Shown here piece by piece: positions 1-5,372 of a stretch of 5,881 nucleotides of DNA. A program made the position numbers and the translations under genes. This DNA comes from an uncultured Ignavibacteria bacterium (GTDB lineage Bacteria; Bacteroidota; Ignavibacteria; SZUA-365), in the NCBI GenBank assembly GCA_913060595.1, contig CAJXSA010000256.1, positions 1 to 5,881 on the forward strand. The letters are read 5' to 3'. The notes below the pieces were generated by a model, which was not told the origin of the DNA, did no database searches, and was given only the letters and a program-made list of their open reading frames with translations. Position 1 is the first letter of the stretch, and every line of letters begins with the position of its first letter.

Positions 1-1310
1 GGCTTCCGGTTACTCAGCACCCAGATGTAGGTCGCGATACCTGTGTTGTAGAACATGTTGAGTGGAAGCGCTACGATGGCTTCGAGCCAATCGTTTTCGA
101 TGATCCAACGGCGAATATTGCTCTCACCCTGCCCCGCGTCACCGGTGAAGAGGGACGATCCGTTGTGCACCTCAGCCACTCTGCTACCGAGTTCCGTACT
201 GCTCTTCATCTTCGAGAGCATGTTCGCCAAGAAGAGCATCTGGCCGTCGCTCGAACGGGTGATCAGCGAATACTCCGGTTCCCCGGCGTGCTCGATGATG
301 AAGCGAGGGTCCTTCATGTCCTTCTTTCCGCCCATGCGCTCGAGGTCGCTCTTCCAGCTTTTGCCATAAGGTGGATTGCTGAGCATGAAGTCGAACTCAC
401 GTGAGGGGAATGCGTCGTTCGAGAGCGTGGAATGCTCGGGCCCACCCACGATGTTGTCCGCTGCACCACCTTCGCCCTTGATCAACAGGTCAGCTTTCGA
501 GATTGCGTACGTCTCGGCGTTGATCTCCTGGCCGTAAAGATGCGTGACGACATCCTTTCCGTGCTTCTCCGCCAGTTCCTTGAGCGTTTCCTCCGCGACA
601 GTCAGCATGCCACCGGTGCCGCAGGCGCCATCATACAGCAGGTATGTGCCGGATTCGATTTCGTCTGCGATTGGCAGAAAGATCAGCTTCGCCATGAGCT
701 TTACGGCGTCCCGTGGAGTCCAGTGCTCGCCAGCCTCTTCGTTGTTCTCTTCGTTGAATCGTCGGACGAGTTCTTCGAAGATCGTTCCCATGCCGTGATT
801 GTCCAGACCAGGATGCTTCACAGATCCGTCACCGTTCGTGACAGGATCAGGGCTCAGATTGATTTCGGGCGAAGTGAGCTTCTCGATGAGCGTCCCAAGT
901 GCATCAGCCTTTGAGAGCCTCGGGATCTGATTCCTGAACTCGAAGTTGTCGAGGATGTCCTGCACGTTGGGAGAGAATCCGTCGAGGTAGGCTTCAAAGT
1001 CCGCCTTCAGCTGCTGCTTGTTCGCTCGTGCCCGAAGATCTCTCATCGTGAACTTCGAGGTGTTGTAGAAGGCCTGTCCTGCAGCCTGCCGGAGCGCTTG
1101 GTCCTGGTGCACGACACCCGCCTTGTCGAGCGAGGCCTTCATGTCGAGGACGGCCTGCTTCGAGTCCTCCAGCACCGCGTCTAGCCGCCGCAGGACTGTC
1201 ATAGGCAGGATGACATCGCGGTATTTCCCACGCACGTAGAGGTCTCGCAGGACGTCGTCCGCGATGCCCCAGATGAAATTGGCGATCCAGTTGAGTTGGA
1301 TTGGTTCCAA
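1..1310 (-). CDS. hsdM: Type I restriction-modification system DNA methyltransferase subunit (HsdM), 3' end outside window
   Basis: HsdM is the N6-adenine methyltransferase subunit of a type I restriction-modification complex; with HsdS it methylates the target, and with HsdR the complex cuts unmodified DNA. I translated the minus strand from 1310 to the window edge and found 436 codons with no stop. The N-terminal HsdM helical domain is clear (NFIWGIADDVLRDLYVRGKY near residues 11-30, then VILPMTVLRRLD). The SAM-binding motif I DGACGTGG is at residues 227-234, and the catalytic N6-adenine motif NPPY is at residues 312-315. The MFYNTGIATYIWVLSN block lies near the edge. The family usually has about 480-550 residues, so the C-terminus is missing here. 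An in-frame TAA lies 27 bases upstream of the start and the only ATG is inside the conserved domain, so TTG at 1310 is the best start. It lacks a clear ribosome binding site of its own. HsdS and HsdR would be expected further left. Confidence 0.95.
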   Translation of the reverse strand, partial: MEPIQLNWIANFIWGIADDVLRDLYVRGKYRDVILPMTVLRRLDAVLEDSKQAVLDMKASLDKAGVVHQDQALRQAAGQAFYNTSKFTMRDLRARANKQQLKADFEAYLDGFSPNVQDILDNFEFRNQIPRLSKADALGTLIEKLTSPEINLSPDPVTNGDGSVKHPGLDNHGMGTIFEELVRRFNEENNEEAGEHWTPRDAVKLMAKLIFLPIADEIESGTYLLYDGACGTGGMLTVAEETLKELAEKHGKDVVTHLYGQEINAETYAISKADLLIKGEGGAADNIVGGPEHSTLSNDAFPSREFDFMLSNPPYGKSWKSDLERMGGKKDMKDPRFIIEHAGEPEYSLITRSSDGQMLFLANMLSKMKSSTELGSRVAEVHNGSSLFTGDAGQGESNIRRWIIENDWLEAIVALPLNMFYNTGIATYIWVLSNRK

Positions 1311-1589
1311 AATGGTCTCAATAATTAAAAAGGGTTACGAGAACACGAACCTCAATAACGGAAATCCCCATAGCTACTCCTCAGTCACATTCAGGCATGC
1401 AAGGAAAATACAAGTGCCTGCCACGAAACGCAAGACACTCGCCGATAATATTGTCCGTTTCTAAGACGATCCAGTGCCATCTACTCTCCTGGGTGTTTAG
1501 GTTTTCGCAGGCCCACCACATGGAAATTGCGCTCTCGGTATGTATGATCTGCCTCTTAAATGTTGCCCTTGACACACTCAAAATTCCAA
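1311..1589. other. AT-richer spacer between hsdM and the radC remnant
   Basis: No convincing gene apart from the small leader ORF at 1318-1371. The composition is clearly richer in A/T than the flanking genes. A second tiny minus-strand ORF (1480 to 1391, 29 codons) also has a plausible Shine-Dalgarno GGAG (1486-1489), 5 bases before its ATG, but no recognisable similarity. Longer open frames here (70 codons on the minus strand, 71 on the plus) overlap each other and look like chance frames. Promoters for the leftward hsdM transcript should lie here or further right; I found none of good quality. Confidence 0.5.
1318..1371 (-). CDS. Possible 17-codon leader ORF upstream of hsdM
   Basis: This short ORF (MGISVIEVRVLVTLFNY) starts with ATG at 1371 and ends with TGA at 1318-1320. 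A strong Shine-Dalgarno GAGGAG (1377-1382) lies 5 bases before the ATG. The stop is only 7 bases before the TTG start of hsdM, which has no good ribosome binding site. That spacing fits translational coupling, in which ribosomes finishing the leader reinitiate at the TTG. No homology is recognised, and such a short ORF may be chance. The alternative is that a frame error fuses it to hsdM, but the typical HsdM N-terminus is already complete from the TTG. Confidence 0.35.
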   Translation of the reverse strand: MGISVIEVRVLVTLFNY

Positions 1590-1843
1590 TCAACCGTTCT
1601 CCGCGAAACTGACGTACGACATCCCGGTGATGGGCACATGGTCAAGCACCGGGATGTCGACGGCCTTCCATGCCTCAACCAGCCGGCATGTTATCCTGTG
1701 ATCCCCGTTACGCCTGGCGTATGCCGGATGGATGGTTGTGCATGAGGATGATCGACGATGCACTGCGGCGGATCGCTTCCTGGTAGACTGCCCGGGAATG
1801 GACGAGCGACGCGTTGTATATCCCTTAAAGACGAGTTGGCCCT
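1590..1843 (-). pseudogene. radC: Truncated, frameshifted RadC-family (JAB/MPN domain) remnant
   Basis: Reading the minus strand across frames recovers the C-terminal half of a RadC protein (the UPF0758 family, with a JAMM-type metal site). In order: LVFKG (about 1822-1836), then after a one-base shift YNASLVHSRAVYQEAIRR and SASSIILMHNHPSG, the last containing the metal-binding HxHPSG motif at 1723-1740. After a further net two-base loss come RITCRLVEAWK and IPVLDHVPITGMSYVS, ending in TGA at 1590-1592. Intact members are usually about 220 residues, so roughly the first half is gone; the homology begins right after the stop codon of the neighbouring MORN-repeat gene. There is no start codon and frames break at about 1822 and 1710, so no working protein is expected. 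RadC-like genes are frequent passengers on mobile and defence islands, which fits the hsdM neighbour. Confidence 0.85.
1617..1659. repeat. Perfect 13-bp inverted repeat with 17-base loop inside the radC remnant
   Basis: CGACATCCCGGTG (1617-1629) is exactly reverse-complementary to CACCGGGATGTCG (1647-1659), with 17 bases between. On the minus strand the 1647-1659 arm encodes the conserved DIPV of RadC, while the 1617-1629 arm encodes ITGMS, where family members usually have IIGDG. No T tract follows on either strand, so it is not a typical terminator. It may be a cruciform-forming palindrome, possibly made by templated mutation in a decaying gene. Confidence 0.8.
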
Positions 1844-2443
1844 CTAGTTGACTGGTTCGTCATTCTTCCAGCGAGTCTCTGATCGAAAATTGCCGTCTCT
1901 ATCCCAGTACTTCGCCACGCCATCCCTTTTGCCGTTCTTGTGGGGCATCTCACATCTCCTCCTCCCGTTCTCGTGCCAGAGGACCGAGAGACCTTCCTTT
2001 TTGCCATCCTCCCAGTGATTCTCAAACTCCCTGATTCCATTTTCAAACCAGGCGACCTCGTTGCCGTTTTCCTTGCCGTCACGGTATGGAATCTCAGCCG
2101 ATTTCGCCCCACTCTCATACCACCAAACGACAATACCTTCTAACTTACCGTCCTGCCAGTGCTTCTCACCTCTCTTTTGTCCGCTCTCATACCATCTAAC
2201 TTCGAGACCGTCCTCCCTACCGTCCTTGTAGTATCGCTGCCCCTGCTTTGCCCCACTCTCGTACCACCAGATTTCAGCGCCTTCCCGTTTGCCGTTCTGG
2301 TAGGGGGTCTTGCGAAGCTTCGCTCCGGATGGATAGTACGTTGTGTAAGAACTATCGGGAGTGCTTTCCTGCGAACAGGATTCATGCGACACAGTTGTGA
2401 ACAGAAAGCCGATGCTCGATAAAATAAGTAGCAATCTCCTCAT
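1844..2443 (-). CDS. Secreted MORN-repeat protein (YwqK-like)
   Basis: A 199-residue protein with an N-terminal signal peptide (two arginines, then a hydrophobic stretch over residues 4-18) followed almost entirely by seven repeats of exactly 24 residues. Landmark glycines fall at residues 40, 64, 88, 112, 136, 160 and 184. The unit reads roughly W-W-Y-E-S-G-x-K, then x-D/N-G-K-x-x-G, the pattern of MORN_2/YwqK-family repeats. Databases often call such proteins 'toxin-antitoxin system YwqK family antitoxin', but nothing here shows a toxin partner. Cys23 follows HES rather than a standard lipobox, so lipidation is doubtful; periplasmic or surface location is likely. GGAGG at 2451-2455, 7 bases before the ATG at 2443, supports the start. 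A promoter lies upstream at 2488-2516. Codon use is less GC-biased than in the genes to the right. The function is unknown; a binding or scaffold role is inference. Confidence 0.85.
   Translation of the reverse strand: MRRLLLILSSIGFLFTTVSHESCSQESTPDSSYTTYYPSGAKLRKTPYQNGKREGAEIWWYESGAKQGQRYYKDGREDGLEVRWYESGQKRGEKHWQDGKLEGIVVWWYESGAKSAEIPYRDGKENGNEVAWFENGIREFENHWEDGKKEGLSVLWHENGRRRCEMPHKNGKRDGVAKYWDRDGNFRSETRWKNDEPVN
1847..2341 (-). repeat. 72-bp tandem repeats encoding the MORN-like units
   Basis: The protein repeat is visible in DNA: on the plus strand CTCTCAT/CTCTCGT-type blocks recur at 2112, 2184 and 2256, exactly 72 bases apart. Similarity fades toward the 3' end of the gene (lower coordinates), and the last unit is incomplete. 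Near-identical units allow gain or loss of repeats by recombination or slippage. Confidence 0.75.
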
Positions 2444-2487
2444 TCCTCGTCCTCCGGATACTTGCTCTCACAGTATGTTGCTGTCAG

Positions 2488-2516
2488 AATTTACGGATAC
2501 ACATATCTCCTTTCAA
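2488..2516 (-). promoter_or_regulatory. Sigma-70-like promoter of the MORN-repeat gene
   Basis: On the minus strand TTGAAA (2511-2516) and TAAATT (2488-2493) are separated by 17 bases, matching the consensus at 5 of 6 and 4 of 6 positions. Transcription would start near 2481, giving a leader of about 38 bases that includes the GGAGG ribosome binding site. Confidence 0.55.
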
Positions 2517-2797
2517 CCCTCCAGCCACCCGTTCTACATAAAACTGGCGCACTCCATCCTCTTAGAACAGAACGTCCTCGGCAGGACATGATGGGCGCGG
2601 TCGAGCCGCTGTTGCGTTGCGGCGCATGTTTCTTCGCAATACGGGGTTATGCCATCCCGCTTGCATCTCCCTCCCCCATCAACTAGCTTCCCGTGTTATT
2701 TCTCACGTATTGCTTTCCCTGCCAATGCACGATTGACCGGGACATGCGGCCGTATCATGTGGTGAGGGCGAGCGATCACACATAGCCGGGATTCGTC
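2517..2797. other. Intergenic region between divergent genes
   Basis: No gene is supported here. Small inverted repeats are visible: GTTCTA (2531-2536) with TAGAAC (2563-2568), and a hairpin GTCCT-CGGC-AGGAC (2574-2587) without a T tract. The plus-strand promoter for the gene at 2798 must lie here, but candidates are weak: TTGACC near 2735 and TATCAT near 2755 are only 14 bases apart. A run of open frame on the minus strand from 2696 onward is the shadow of the GC-rich plus-strand gene. Confidence 0.5.
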
Positions 2798-3982
2798 ATG
2801 AGACATCACATCCTGCCGACAGTGCTTTGCATTCTGCTCTGTGCCTGTGCGCACAAACGGGGACCGGAGCGGGTGCAGTTCTTTGAGGGGGATCTCGCAG
2901 AAGCCATGGCCGCCGCACGTGCGCAGAACAAACTCGTGTACGTCGATGCGGTCACGATGTGGTGCGGTCCGTGCAAACGCATGGACAGGGAAGCACTCGC
3001 CGATGGCGATGTCGCGCGCTTCGTGCATGAGCGTTTCGTGCCGGTGAAAATCTCCATGGACGAGAAGGACACCTATCCGCTTCGCCTGCGCTACCGTGTA
3101 AATGTTTTTCCGACACACCTGGTGTTCGACGGCGAAGGACGACTGCTGTTCCGGGAAACGGGATGGCGGGACGCCTCCGGCTTTGTGCGCATGCTCGAAA
3201 ACAGTCTCGACCCGACGCGTCAGCTCCGACCCGGCGATGCGGCGGACGCGCATGTGTCCTTTCCCGCATTTCTCACCCATGCCTTCGCCCGCGGCGATCC
3301 TCCCGCCGACAGCGTGCTCAACGCCTGGCTCGATGCGCAGGAGGACTGGCTCGACGAGTTGAGCTGGACGATTCTGTACTGGTATCGCGGCGGAGAGGAA
3401 GTGCGGCGCTTCATCGTCGACAACCGTGCCGCGCTCGAGGTCCGCTATGGCCAGAGTGAGGTCGAGAGCAAGCTGGGCATGCTCGTGCACCAGCAGGTGA
3501 ATGAAGCGATACTGCGGAATGACGAGGCATATCTCGACTCCACTCTCACCTGGCTGCGACAGGAATCCGACACCCGCCCGGAATCAATTATGGGATCCCC
3601 GCGTCTCTTCCGTCTGCGCTTCTACGAAGAAACAAAGCGCTGGAAATCCCTCGTGGCATTCCTCCAGGAAGATATCGACGATACGCACGGAGGATTCGAC
3701 GCAGGCACACTGAATAACGCGGCCTACCTCATGTACAGGGAATGCGACGATCCCGCCTGCCTGGCATGGGCAGTGCGGACGATGAAATCGGTGAGCGTAA
3801 AAGAACCGCGCTGGCAGTTCATTGACACGTACGCCCACTTGCTGCACAAGACAGGTCAGCGGAAAGAGGCCACACGCCAGGCGCAGCGCGCCATGCATCT
3901 CGCCGTGGAAGCCGGTGATGATCCTGAAGCGTCCCGCGTGCTGCTGGAGAAACTCGAAAACGAGAAGAGCAAAGCCCATTGA
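2798..3982 (+). CDS. Thioredoxin-fold lipoprotein with helical TPR-like C-terminal region
   Basis: A 394-residue predicted lipoprotein. The signal peptide ends in LLCAC; the acylated cysteine would be Cys17, although Cys at the -2 position of the lipobox is unusual. The thioredoxin domain covers about residues 28-140: KLVYVDAVTMWCGPCK with the redox pair Cys56/Cys59 in WCGPC, and the cis-proline in VFPT (Pro105). The domain resembles the Bacteroidota-type 'thioredoxin family protein' (ALADGDVARFVHERFVPVKI). From about residue 150 the protein is helical, and residues 335-390 look like a TPR hairpin (DTYAHLLHKTGQRKEATRQA). It likely acts in the periplasm as a disulfide oxidoreductase or reductase, possibly with protein partners; no substrate can be named. 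The ribosome binding site is weak (GGGA about 6 bases before the ATG). A short hairpin CGCCG-CAC-CGGCG (3985-3997) follows the stop, without a T tract, so it is a poor terminator and read-through into the next gene is possible. Confidence 0.85.
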   Translation: MRHHILPTVLCILLCACAHKRGPERVQFFEGDLAEAMAAARAQNKLVYVDAVTMWCGPCKRMDREALADGDVARFVHERFVPVKISMDEKDTYPLRLRYRVNVFPTHLVFDGEGRLLFRETGWRDASGFVRMLENSLDPTRQLRPGDAADAHVSFPAFLTHAFARGDPPADSVLNAWLDAQEDWLDELSWTILYWYRGGEEVRRFIVDNRAALEVRYGQSEVESKLGMLVHQQVNEAILRNDEAYLDSTLTWLRQESDTRPESIMGSPRLFRLRFYEETKRWKSLVAFLQEDIDDTHGGFDAGTLNNAAYLMYRECDDPACLAWAVRTMKSVSVKEPRWQFIDTYAHLLHKTGQRKEATRQAQRAMHLAVEAGDDPEASRVLLEKLENEKSKAH

Positions 3983-4066
3983 TTCGCCGCACCGGCGCGA
4001 AGGACGTTTCCAGCACGCATCGTATATTCTCACATCATGTTTCTCCCGCACTCACCGGAGACGGCC

Positions 4067-4603
4067 ATGCCCCTGGCACAGAAAGTCCGCACGTACTTAT
4101 GCAGCCTCCTTTTCCTTCTCCTGCTTCCCGCCTGCAGCGGGTCGCGCGACGAGAGCGCCGCCGGGGACACTGCCCGCGTGCCCAACGGGTTGTATGCCGT
4201 GCTCGGGGAACATGCCCGGGCCGAAACCGTGATGGGCGATCATCCCGGGGCGCTGATCCTGCCGTATGACGGACGCTACACGGGGGACGGTATGATGGAC
4301 GCGCCGGTGTACGTCGCGCTCGACAGTGCGGACTTCGTTCCCCTCGTCATCGCGGGGGAACCCGAGAAGAAGAAGGACGGTCGCAATCATACCATGCTGA
4401 ACGTCACGCTCGACCGCCGCTACGTCTCGACGCTCGAAAGCTTCACCGCGGCACGCATCAATGAACGCGCCGCCATTGTCATCGGCGGAGAAGTCGTGAC
4501 CATGCACCGCATCCGCGCCGCCATCACCGGGGGACGCCTGATGATCACACGCTGCGAAGACAACGCCTGCGAGGTGCTGTACACGCGGCTGACAGAGGAA
4601 TGA
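4067..4603 (+). CDS. Small lipoprotein with a SecD P1-head-like domain
   Basis: A 178-residue predicted lipoprotein. I chose ATG 4067 over the in-frame ATG 4037 because GGAGA (4057-4061) sits 5 bases before it, and the protein then begins with a standard signal peptide whose lipobox LPAC places the lipidated cysteine at residue 23. Residues 105-176 resemble the P1-head subdomain of the translocase subunit SecD: a strand NVTLD, then a helix (TLESFTAARINERAAI), the IVIGGEVVTMHRIRAAITGG turn, and a closing MIT strand. SecD itself has six membrane helices and is far longer, so this is a free-standing relative, not SecD. Cys163 and Cys168 could form a disulfide. A TATATT -10-like box lies at 4023-4028 but has no good -35, so expression may depend on the upstream thioredoxin-fold gene, 84 bases away. 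Its role is unknown. Confidence 0.8.
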   Translation: MPLAQKVRTYLCSLLFLLLLPACSGSRDESAAGDTARVPNGLYAVLGEHARAETVMGDHPGALILPYDGRYTGDGMMDAPVYVALDSADFVPLVIAGEPEKKKDGRNHTMLNVTLDRRYVSTLESFTAARINERAAIVIGGEVVTMHRIRAAITGGRLMITRCEDNACEVLYTRLTEE

Positions 4604-4655
4604 TTATTGCTGTACTGCGATTCCCGTCCCCTCGACACCGAACGCTTCTGAGCTG
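4604..4655. other. Short spacer between convergent genes
   Basis: The two neighbouring genes converge with 52 bases between their stop codons. I see no hairpin with a T tract for either strand, so termination here may be factor-dependent or the transcripts may overlap. Confidence 0.5.
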
Positions 4656-5171
4656 CTACTCCCCTTCTCCCCCGCTGCCGCCGCTGACGAGGTGACGCCG
4701 GATGATCTCCGTCCACTTTTCCTGGATTTCCCGGTTCAGCGCGGACAGCTTTCCGTAAATCATGACGTCGTTGGCGGTGTGGAGAATTTCCTCCATTTCG
4801 AGGCGCGCGTTCGCCTCGAGCTCACGCAGTTTCATGGACGTCATCACGGCGAAGCCGTATTTCTCTCCCCACTTGAGGAAACCGCGCAGTGTGGCGAAGG
4901 CGCCTGCGACAGCGACGATGATGATGGTCTTCAGCGTGAGTGAAGGATCGGGTGTCGGCTGCTGCGTGAGATAGGTGACCACAGCGGGTGCGGCCACGCC
5001 GAGCAGTACAATGGAAACATTGAAAAAGCTGTTGATGCGCTTCAGCCACTGCGCCTGGCTGGCGAATTCGTGGCGCTCAGCCCCTATCTCCTCGATGGAC
5101 CGCAGCAACGCTTCTTTCGCTCCCTCAACCATACCGGCATCAACCCCCTTCCCTTCGCGCGCTTCACTCAT
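4656..5171 (-). CDS. Two-transmembrane protein with SLATT-like (DUF4231-like) layout
   Basis: A 171-residue protein: an amphipathic N-terminal helix (about residues 12-45), a first membrane helix (about 50-69), a short proline-rich turn (QPTPDPS), a second membrane helix (about 81-99), then a long charged helix (FLKWGEKYGFAVMTSMKLRELEANARLEMEEI) and a C-terminal helical tail ending in glycines. This order, including the aromatic/basic start of the post-TM helix, resembles the SLATT family, the two-TM domains that accompany nucleotide-signalling and SLOG proteins in anti-phage systems and are predicted to form membrane pores. No sensor domain or nucleotide cyclase is fused or adjacent in the window, so the defence link is inference from architecture. 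An ordinary inner-membrane protein is the alternative. The start is supported by AGAGGA (about 5176-5181), 4 bases from the ATG, and by the promoter at 5202-5230. Confidence 0.8.
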   Translation of the reverse strand: MSEAREGKGVDAGMVEGAKEALLRSIEEIGAERHEFASQAQWLKRINSFFNVSIVLLGVAAPAVVTYLTQQPTPDPSLTLKTIIIVAVAGAFATLRGFLKWGEKYGFAVMTSMKLRELEANARLEMEEILHTANDVMIYGKLSALNREIQEKWTEIIRRHLVSGGSGGEGE

Positions 5172-5201
5172 AGTTTCCTCTAAATGAACACATTCGCGCC
5201 C

Positions 5202-5230
5202 ATATTACTGATTTCATATGGCAATGACAA
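5202..5230 (-). promoter_or_regulatory. Promoter of the two-TM protein gene
   Basis: On the minus strand TTGTCA (5225-5230) and TAATAT (5202-5207) are separated by 17 bases. Transcription would start near 5195, giving a leader of about 24 bases. Immediately upstream of the -35, CTCCG (5231-5235) and CGGAG (5247-5251) form a short inverted repeat that could be an operator; this is weak. Having its own promoter means the gene does not depend on the unit ending at the terminator at 5283-5322. Confidence 0.6.
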
Positions 5231-5282
5231 CTCCGCTCTGCAAGCCCGGAGCCCGCTTCACACACGTCCGCACACCCTGCGC

Positions 5283-5322
5283 AAAAAAAATGGGCGCTAC
5301 GGCATAACACCGTAACACCCAT
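5283..5322 (-). terminator. Strong intrinsic terminator on the minus strand
   Basis: Read on the minus strand, ATGGGTGTTACGG (5322 to 5310) pairs with CCGTAGCGCCCAT (5302 to 5290) over 13 positions, two of them G-U pairs, around a 7-base loop. Seven more T residues follow (5289 to 5283). The mismatches fall as C-A on the plus strand but G-U on the minus strand, so the minus strand is the functional direction. No minus-strand protein gene lies upstream for it to terminate. Confidence 0.85.
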
Positions 5323-5337
5323 GGGGGGAGGGAGGGT
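5283..5337 (-). ncRNA. Candidate small RNA of about 55 nt with C-rich 5' end
   Basis: Defined by a promoter (5344-5372) that places the start at A5337 and by the terminator ending at 5283. The predicted RNA is an A, then 14 bases of only C with two U (CCC U CCC U CCCCCC), then the 13-bp terminator stem and the U tract. The single-stranded C-rich end could pair with G-rich Shine-Dalgarno regions, a mode known for C-rich-loop small RNAs in other bacteria; a target here is not known. The complementary plus strand carries GGGGGGAGGGAGGG (5323-5336), a possible two-tier G-quadruplex. No start codon with a usable ribosome binding site is present, so a peptide is unlikely. Confidence 0.5.
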
Positions 5338-5343
5338 ATGACG

Positions 5344-5372
5344 AACGTACGACATGCGGAGCGCATTGTCAA
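5344..5372 (-). promoter_or_regulatory. Promoter for the candidate small RNA
   Basis: On the minus strand a perfect TTGACA -35 (5367-5372) and TACGTT -10 (5344-5349, keeping the key T1, A2 and T6) are separated by 17 bases. About 12 bases further upstream is an A/T tract (TTTTTAGAAAAAAA, about 5385-5397), placed like a distal UP element. The predicted start is 5337. Confidence 0.6.
5351..5370. promoter_or_regulatory. Operator-like inverted repeat within the promoter spacer
   Basis: GACATGCG (5351-5358), a 3-base centre GAG, and CGCATTGTC (5362-5370) form an inverted repeat broken only by one extra T. It fills the spacer and overlaps the -35 box of the small-RNA promoter, where a dimeric repressor would block polymerase. 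The regulator is unknown. Confidence 0.4.

Noticed and set aside
432..914. 160-codon open frame on the plus strand
   Set aside because: It lies opposite hsdM, whose conserved motifs are unambiguous on the minus strand.
1844..2443. Calling the MORN-repeat gene an antitoxin
   Set aside because: The label comes from database naming of YwqK relatives; the signal peptide and absence of a toxin gene argue against it.
2696..3490. 264-codon open frame on the minus strand opposite the thioredoxin gene
   Set aside because: The plus-strand frame has a clear signal peptide, WCGPC and cis-Pro. The minus frame is a shadow created by GC-rich codon bias.
3985..3997. Hairpin CGCCG-CAC-CGGCG as a terminator after the thioredoxin gene
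   Set aside because: The stem has only 5 pairs and no T tract follows.
4037..4066. Upstream ATG (4037) for the SecD-like lipoprotein
   Set aside because: It has no ribosome binding site and would put a polar stretch before the signal peptide; ATG 4067 has GGAGA at the right distance.
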